From: Chrysopilus asiliformis
Taxonomy: Eukaryota; Arthropoda; Insecta; Diptera; Rhagionidae
Direction: 5' to 3'
DNA length: 64,000 nt
NCBI GenBank assembly: GCA_964034945.1
Contig: OZ035960.1
Span: 64,589,970 to 64,653,969, forward strand
The translations under genes and the position numbers were made by a program. Below, piece by piece: positions 57,902 to 64,000 of the stretch. Numbering within the stretch: position 1 is the stretch's first letter; every line of letters begins with the position of its first letter. The notes under the pieces are model-generated. The model worked only from the letters and a program-made list of their open reading frames with translations, ran no database searches and was not told where the DNA came from.

Positions 57902-59889
57902 ATTATACCCAGGGCCGTACCGACTGGGGGGGGATGGGGGGGGAGGCTCCCCCCCCAATAAGTCTTCAGTTGGGAATTTGACCCTTAGGTGTTGGGAAAT
58001 CTCACTTCTTGAAGATGTGAGATTTCCCAAGTTGGGAAATCTCTTTTGTCGATTTTCCAAAATCCCAACTTGTCTTTTTCTACCTCAAATTTTCTATTAG
58101 TGAACAAAGGCGTGTTTTATGACTTGTTTGTGTTTCCACATGCCATTCTGCTTTGGCGACAGCGTCACAGCGAGTTGGGAGAGAATGAATAAAAGGCTTT
58201 GAAAGAGTAGAGTAGACACTCGACCATGGGGGGAGTATAATGTTCTCATCAGTTTATGGCACAGAACTATATAACATAGTATGGTGACACAAAGCTCTGC
58301 TGAAAAATGGTCCCAAAAGTATTTCCCTCTTTATCATACTTAAACGCATCCACTGAACTGTATAATATCGCGAAATTCAAATTTCGTCCGCCGCGAAATT
58401 CAAATTTCACAAGTTTGAGACTAACTTTACGCGCCAACACCATTCCGAAAGTCTATTTTCCTTTGACAGCTCACGGTTTAAACGAAAGGACTATATTCAT
58501 AGTCATACGGTTATCTCGCTCTTACTTAACTCGTTTTGATTCATTGAACTGTATTGAAATGGGACCATTTGAGACAGCAAATCGAGCGATCTAGTATATT
58601 CGTGCTGAAACAGTGAGTTTTGAAAATATAGTGTAATTGTTGTACCATCGGTGTTCGGATTTTTTAAACAAATGAATAGGTAAGAACTGTTTCAAGTAAT
58701 ATGTATTTAATTTCTTATAAGTTTATGTCAACACTGGATTCGGATAAAATCTGAATACAAAAGAAAGTGCCAAAAATAAGCGATATAAAGTCAAATGTAC
58801 TTCTTGTGGTCACAAGTCGCATAAGATTATTAGTGTTTACCCTTTATTTAATTGTGAAAAATAAAAAAAATTTACTTTCTTCTACGGAGTGCAATAAAGT
58901 ATTGTATTCATGAAAAATTTCGACCTCTTAATTTTGCCTAAAAAAAATTTCCCGATCACTCCTGAGTCGATTGGAGTCATATTAAAAAAATGTCGTTCTG
59001 TCTGTCAGTCTGTGTACAAGATTTCTCAAAAACTAATAAAGCTAGAGCCATGAAATTTTATAGGCATGTTGGGTCCTGAAATGGGACGATCCTATCAACT
59101 TTTGGTGGAAATCCGTTAACCGGAAGTATCCAAAATGGCGGTTTTTCAAAAATCGCAATTTCGTTTTTCTCGATTTACTCCCAAACTACGCGTTTTTTAG
59201 TGGCCTTAAGTACGACGAAACTTTTAGAAAATAAAATTTCCCACACTTTTGTCTTTAGATATAACTCGATATCTCAACCTGTTATCGAGATAAAACGTTA
59301 TTTCCAAAAAAAAACAGTTTTTGCGATTATCTTGAAAACTAATGGGGTTTTGCTGACTGAATGTATGAAGTGAAATAATGAGAATGATATTCTGCACAAT
59401 TTTGTTTCTTACCGTTATTGAGATATTTAGATTAAAATATAAAAAAATATGTTTTTGCAAATTACTGGCAAACTAACGATTTTTCGACAAATTAATTTAA
59501 GGAAAACTTGGAGATGTTAAAATTTTCTACCTTTTTGCCATTTACCGTAAATTGATATCTTTTACAGTTCTCAAGCTATCTCAAATTTTGTACGTTTTTG
59601 ATATTTTTGAATAAACCAAGAATTTATTGGGATGTCGTCTTAGGTTGACAACGCGACAGGGCTCTAGCGTAAATTGCGCAGGATCGTAGATTTTGTAGAA
59701 GTAAGTTTTGTGTTGACCACAACTGATATTTCATTATATCAGTTGTTTCTTGTCAGAGATTCTGGGCAAGGAAAAGGAATTTTTATTATGTACATCCCAG
59801 TTGGGAAAAATTAGATGTTCGAGTTGGGAAAATTGAGACGTCCCCCCCCCCCCCCAATCCAGAACCTTCGATACGGCCCTGATTATACC
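57902..59889. mobile_element. Element G: hAT element (TSD ATTATACC)
   Basis: The element is 57910-59881 (1,972 bp) with ends CAGGGCCGTACCGAC and CAGGGCCGTATCGAA (right complement). ATTATACC is duplicated at 57902-57909 and 59882-59889. Its ends carry C/G runs and repeated TTGGGAAA words. The block 58980-59480 is related to the centre of hAT-C. No transposase frame is seen. Confidence 0.9.
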
Positions 59890-60599
59890 AGTATGTTTAG
59901 AATGACAAAAAAAATTAACTTCTGCATGTCCGTCCGTCCCTGTGTCTGTGGCGCGGATTGCGGGCGCACGGATTGAACTAGAGACTTGAAATTTTGCGCA
60001 GATACGTATATAAAAAAAGGATAAAAAAAAGGTGTTTACCTTTACCCCATTTTTCAAAAATTTGAAAAAACATATAGGGGTAAAAGTAAACATCCAATTT
60101 TGTAAAAAATTAAGGACCTATAATTTTGAAATCACATGGAATGGGCAATAAATAGACAACAAATTTTAACATAATATATCAAAACTCCGCTGTTAGTGAT
60201 TTAATTTTAAAAAAAACCATTACAAAGTTGAAAAAATATCCAAAAAGTGAAAATCGTTTACAATTACCCCCCTTGACCCTACCCCCCTAATAGTCCATTT
60301 TTGCCCATTAACGAACTTAACCTCGCATTTTACGAAAAACGAATCTGCGTAAAATTTCAAGTCTCTAACTCAATCCGTGCACCCGCAATCCGCGCCACAG
60401 ACAGACGGACGGACATGCAAAAATTAATTATTTTTGTCATTCTAAACACACTGGTGTAATTAATTTTTGTTTGTGATGACGGGATCTTGGCGTTATAAAC
60501 GGTACGGCAAAGTTAATATACCCTTTGGTTTCACCATACGGGTATAAAAATTATGTTAAATTCGAAAAAAATGACAAAAATTTAGAAAACCTAATTTTT

Positions 60600-61430
60600 T
60601 TTTCTGTGTGGGTGCAAGATCCTTGATAAAAAACCCCCAATCCAATGTGGAACAGCATATGCCGAGGGATGAATGGCTTGAGGGTTATCTAGTCGCGAAT
60701 ATGCGAACTCAGGATACCTGGCGACCTCCTGTTTCAATCAGCTTTACGCCCGTATGGGAGCTCTGCGGGCGCAGACCTTTCCCTTCTAGCCTTACTCGTG
60801 GGACCTAACATAAACCGACCCAATTCTTTTTGTGTAAATAGTGATGTCCCAAATCCTACACCCTCCTCTCCCTCTACCCCTAATCCCTCCAATCCCACAA
60901 AATCCCCATCATTACAAGGTAATCGGGATACCCCCAGACCCTTCCTTTCGCCGGCTTCGTCCTTGACATCCTCAATTTCGCTGAGTGTTCTAAATTTCCG
61001 GGAACTTAGCAGTTCCTGGGATAGCCTGGACACTCTCGTGGAGATGGAACAGTCAGGGGAGAAGATCGGCGCTACTGAGAGTGCACTGGAGACTGTCAAG
61101 TCTTCGGAAGATTCTCGTAGTGAGAAACCAAAGCCTATTGAGAGTGCACTGGAGACTGTCAAGTCTTCGGAAGATTCTCATAGTGCGAAACCAGAGCCGT
61201 CAGGAAGATAAAAGTACGCCTTCTACAAATCTTCGCGACAGTACCTGGAAAAGATGAAGAAAAGGGATCCCGCAGCCTTAAGCGCAAGAGATAAGGCTCT
61301 GATAGCAATGCACCGGAAGGTTGTTGCATCCTTTGAAAAAACCAAGGATTGCCTAATCGGAAGGTGAACCACCGCTCAGCCTGTCTCTTGAAGCGAAGGG
61401 CAAACTGATGAAAACCGCCCATTAAAAAGT
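60600..61430 (+). pseudogene. LINE-like 5' region with ORF1 fragment
   Basis: A GC-richer stretch with a 5'-UTR-like part (60655-60800) leads into a frame from 60798 to 61211: Pro/Ser-rich start, then ESALETVKSSEDSRSEKPKP, directly repeated as ESALETVKSSEDSHSAKPEP. After the stop the next codons give KYAFYKSSRQYLEKMKKRDP and ALIAMHRKVVASFEKTKDCL. This basic, helical segment reminds me of Gag-like ORF1 proteins of dipteran non-LTR elements, but I cannot name the clade. It is truncated by the R3 array at about 61430. Confidence 0.4.
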
Positions 61431-64000
61431 AGCCAATCTGTTCAGTAGTTTCCCCGCGAAAGAGTAACATAGCGCAAAAACGAAGTTTCGAAATCACTTT
61501 ACCCTCTCCTCTTACTCCCCCCCACCTCTCTGGCTACTTTTTAATGAGTCTATGTTGGGGCTGGACCCCCGACGAACATCTATGCCAAATTTCAGGCCAA
61601 TCGGTTCAGTAGTTTCCCCGCGAAAGAGTAACATAGCGCAAAAACTAAGTTTCGAAATCACTTTACCCCCTCCCCTTACTCCCCCCACCCCTCGCGCTAC
61701 TTTTCCGTATGCCTATGTTGGAACCAGAACTACCACAGACACTCATGCCAAATTTCAAGTCAATCGGTTCAGCCGTTTTTGCGTGAAAGAGGAACAGACA
61801 GACAGACAGACACCAACTCATTTTTATATATTAGTATGACTAGAATTTGGACCCGGCTTCGCCCGGCTAAAAGCGTGAACAGAAAAAAACTTAGGAAAAC
61901 TAAATTCATTTGGTTAAAAATTAGGTAGCCTGCATGCTGTTTGTTAGTTTTTTCTCTTCGGAAAATGATTAACCCATTCGGTATTTTGATGCCATATGGC
62001 AACGCAGTTAAAAATTTGAATTGACTTATTATTTATTTTTTTTCAACACTCTATTCTCATTTAGTGCACCTTTAAGTGCATTTGTCACCCAATTTTGATT
62101 TTTTGAGTAAAAAGCTGGATTACAGTGGACGTATTTGTAAAAAATAAAAATTTTTGATTTTTTTTGTTTTTGTTTTTTTTTGTTTTAAATGAATACTGAT
62201 AGCTTAAACATTATTAATTTGTATAGAGAGTATTTTTAACCCCCATAGAAAAAAACATGTGCCGAACGGGTTAACAAACTAACAAAAAATTACAGCACTT
62301 GCATTCGGTATTACTTTACCCCCCTCCGCTTACTCTCCCACCTATCGGGCTACTTTTTAATGGGTCTATGTTGGGGCTGGATCCCCGACGAACATCTGTG
62401 CCAAATTTCAGGCCTATCGGTTCAGTAGTTTCCCCGCGAAAGAGTAACATAGCGCAAAAACTAATTTTCGAAATCACTTTACCCCCTCTCCTTACTCCCC
62501 CCACCGCTCGGGCTACTTTTTAATGGGTCTGTGTTGGGGCTGGACCCTCGACGAACATCTTTGCCAAATTTCAGGCCTATCGGTTAAGTAGTTTCCCCGC
62601 GAAAGAGTAACATAGCGCAAAAACTAAGTGTCGAAATCACTTTACCCCCTCCCCTTACTCCCCCCACCGCTCGGGCTACTTTTTAATGGGTCTGTGTTGG
62701 CGCTGGACCCCCGACAAACATCTTTGCCAAACTTCAGGCCAATCGCTTCAGTAGTTTCCCCGCGAAAGAGTAACATAGCGCAAAAACTAAGTTTCGAAAT
62801 CACTTTACCCCCTCCCCTTACTCCCCCCAACGCTCGGGCTACTTTTTAATGGATCTGTGTTGGGGCTGAGCCCCCGACGAACATTTACGCTAAATTTCAG
62901 GCCAATCGGTTCAGTAGTTTCCTCGCGAAAGAGTAACATAGCGCAAAAACTAAGTTTCGAAATCACTTTACCCCCTCCCCTTACTCCCCCAACCTCTCGG
63001 GCTACTTTTTAATGGATCTATATTGGTGCTGGACCCCCGACAAACATCTATGCCGAATTACAGGCCAGTCGGTTAAGTAGTTTCCCCGCGAAAGAGTAAC
63101 ATAGCGCAAAAACTAAGTTTCGAAATCACTTTACCCCCTCTCCTTACTCCCCCCACCGCTCGGGCTACTTTTTAATGGGTCTGTGTTGGGGCTGGACCCT
63201 CGACGAACATCTTTGCCAAATTTCAGGCCTATCGGTTAAGTAGTTTCCCCGCGAAAGAGTAACATAGCGCAAAAACTAAGTTTCGAAATCACTTTACCCC
63301 CTCTCCTTACTCCCCCCACCGCTCGGGCTACTTTTTAATGGGTCTGTGTTGGGGCTGGACCCTCGACAAACATCTTTGCCAAATTTCAGGCCAATCGCTT
63401 CAGTAGTTTCCCCGCGAAAGAGTAACATAGCGCAAAAACTAAGTTTCGAAATCACTTTACCCCCTCCCCTTACTCCCCCCACCGCTCGGGCTACTTTTTA
63501 ATGGGTCTGTGTTGGGGCTGGACCCTCGACGAACATCTTTGCCAAATTTCAGGCCTATCGGTTAAGTAGTTTCCCCGCGAAAGAGTAACATAGCGCAAAA
63601 ACTAATTTTCGAAATCACTTTACCCCCTCTCCTTACTCCCCCCACCGCTCGGGCTACTTTTTAATGGGTCTGTGTTGGGGCTGGACCCTCGACGAACATC
63701 TTTGCCAAATTTCAGGCCAATCTAAGTAGTTTCCCCGCGAAAGAGTAACATAGCGCAAAAACTAAGTTTCGAAATCACTTTACCCCCTCCCCTTACTCCC
63801 CCACCTATCGGGCTACCTTTTAATGGATCTGTGTTGGCTCTGGACCCCCGACAAACATCTATGCCAAATTTCAGGCCAATCGCTTCAGTAGTTTCCCCGC
63901 GAAAGAGTAACATAGCGCAAAAACTAAGTTTCGAAATCACTTTACCCCCTCCCCTTACTCCCCCCACCGCTCGGGCTACTTTTTAATGGATCTGTGTTGG
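61430..64000 (-). repeat. Tandem array R3, inverted copy, continues past the window
   Basis: About 13 or more 163-bp units in the opposite orientation to 39411-40814, with GTAGTTTCCCCGCGAAAGAG and GGGCTACTTTTTAATGG landmarks. The part 61700-61840 ends one repeat copy with a GACA run and ATATATTAGTATGA. A second copy starts at 61852 with GGACCCGGCTTCGCCCGGCT. The right border is outside the window. Confidence 0.9.
61969..62274. mobile_element. piggyBac-like MITE 2 (TSD TTAA)
   Basis: The element is 61973-62270 (298 bp), ends CCCATTCGG and CCCGTTCGG (right complement), with TTAA at both borders. The uninterrupted site is at 40859-40862 in the other R3-associated end segment. It is AT-rich and non-coding. 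Confidence 0.9.

Larger units (their letters stand above)
55731..60003 (-). repeat. Family A copy A9, split by elements F and G
   Basis: Three pieces join in order: 55731-55792, 57867-57909 and 59890-60003. The two gaps are the insertions F (55793-57866) and G (57910-59881), both with target duplications. Confidence 0.8.
54030..60281. mobile_element. Element E: 6.2-kb TA-target inverted-repeat element
   Basis: The element is 54032-60279. The left end is GGGTCAAAGTGGGT and the right complement GGGTCAAGGGGGGT, both followed by GTAAAC-rich sequence. TA is present at both borders, where intact family A copies have a single GGGGGGTACCCCCC. A TA duplication points to the Tc1/mariner group or a relative; no transposase remains. 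Most of its length is later insertions (54105-55370, a family A copy with F and G). Confidence 0.8.
53803..60549 (+). repeat. Family A copy A7, split by element E
   Basis: The left half (53803-54031) stops in the GGGGGGTA centre and the right half (60280-60549) resumes TACCCCCCTAATAG and runs to CATACGGGTATAAAAA. Everything between is element E and its cargo. Confidence 0.85.

Overview
The window is repeat-dominated eukaryotic DNA, almost certainly from an insect and probably a fly. The evidence is spliceosomal introns (GT..AG), a ribosomal protein S5 gene copy with insect-like protein sequence, and a mix of BEL/Pao, gypsy (mag-like), Penelope-like, Jockey/I-like, P, hAT, PIF/Harbinger, piggyBac and TA-target elements. 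I found no intact host gene. What can be read is mostly transposons inserted into transposons, and many borders can be fixed because target-site duplications (TSDs), and sometimes an empty copy of the same site, lie in the window.

1-9 kb: a three-exon insect gene or transposase-like gene (502-5962) is split by a BEL/Pao element (1380-5571) with two apparently identical LTRs and a 6-bp TSD. A decayed Penelope-like (PLE) fragment and a P-element transposase C-terminus follow; the latter is split by a small inverted-repeat element.

9.3-19.4 kb: a mag-like gypsy element (LTR, tRNA-Ser primer site, gag, pol) has its pol cut by a tandem pair of PLE copies (13430-19155, TSD ATTGGTCA). The second PLE is cut by a 778-bp PIF/Harbinger derivative that keeps the first transposase exon. 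Both PLE copies carry a hammerhead-ribozyme-like motif.

19.5-39 kb: satellite-like arrays (about 119-121 bp units), long AT-rich hairpins and a roughly 570-bp dispersed repeat (called family A here) occur as composites, with an approximate mirror image on either side of 26.2-33.9 kb. The centre holds a hAT element with another element inside it, a broken THAP gene, simple repeats and an unidentified decayed reading frame.

39.4-64 kb: two oppositely oriented 163-bp arrays (39.4-40.8 and 61.4-64 kb) flank a 20-kb block. Inside it, an 8,040-bp hAT-like element (41279-49318, TSD GTTTTGAT) lies between two exons of a THAP gene. That element carries a truncated, intron-containing RpS5 copy with its polypyrimidine start region, plus a Jockey/I-like LINE. 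Next come three hAT elements nested in one another (50158-53595), then a 6.2-kb TA-target element (54032-60279) holding further nested elements and a tRNA-derived SINE.

No cellular pathway is encoded. The most informative content is the gene capture in the 8-kb element, the modular hairpins, and the datable order of nested insertions.
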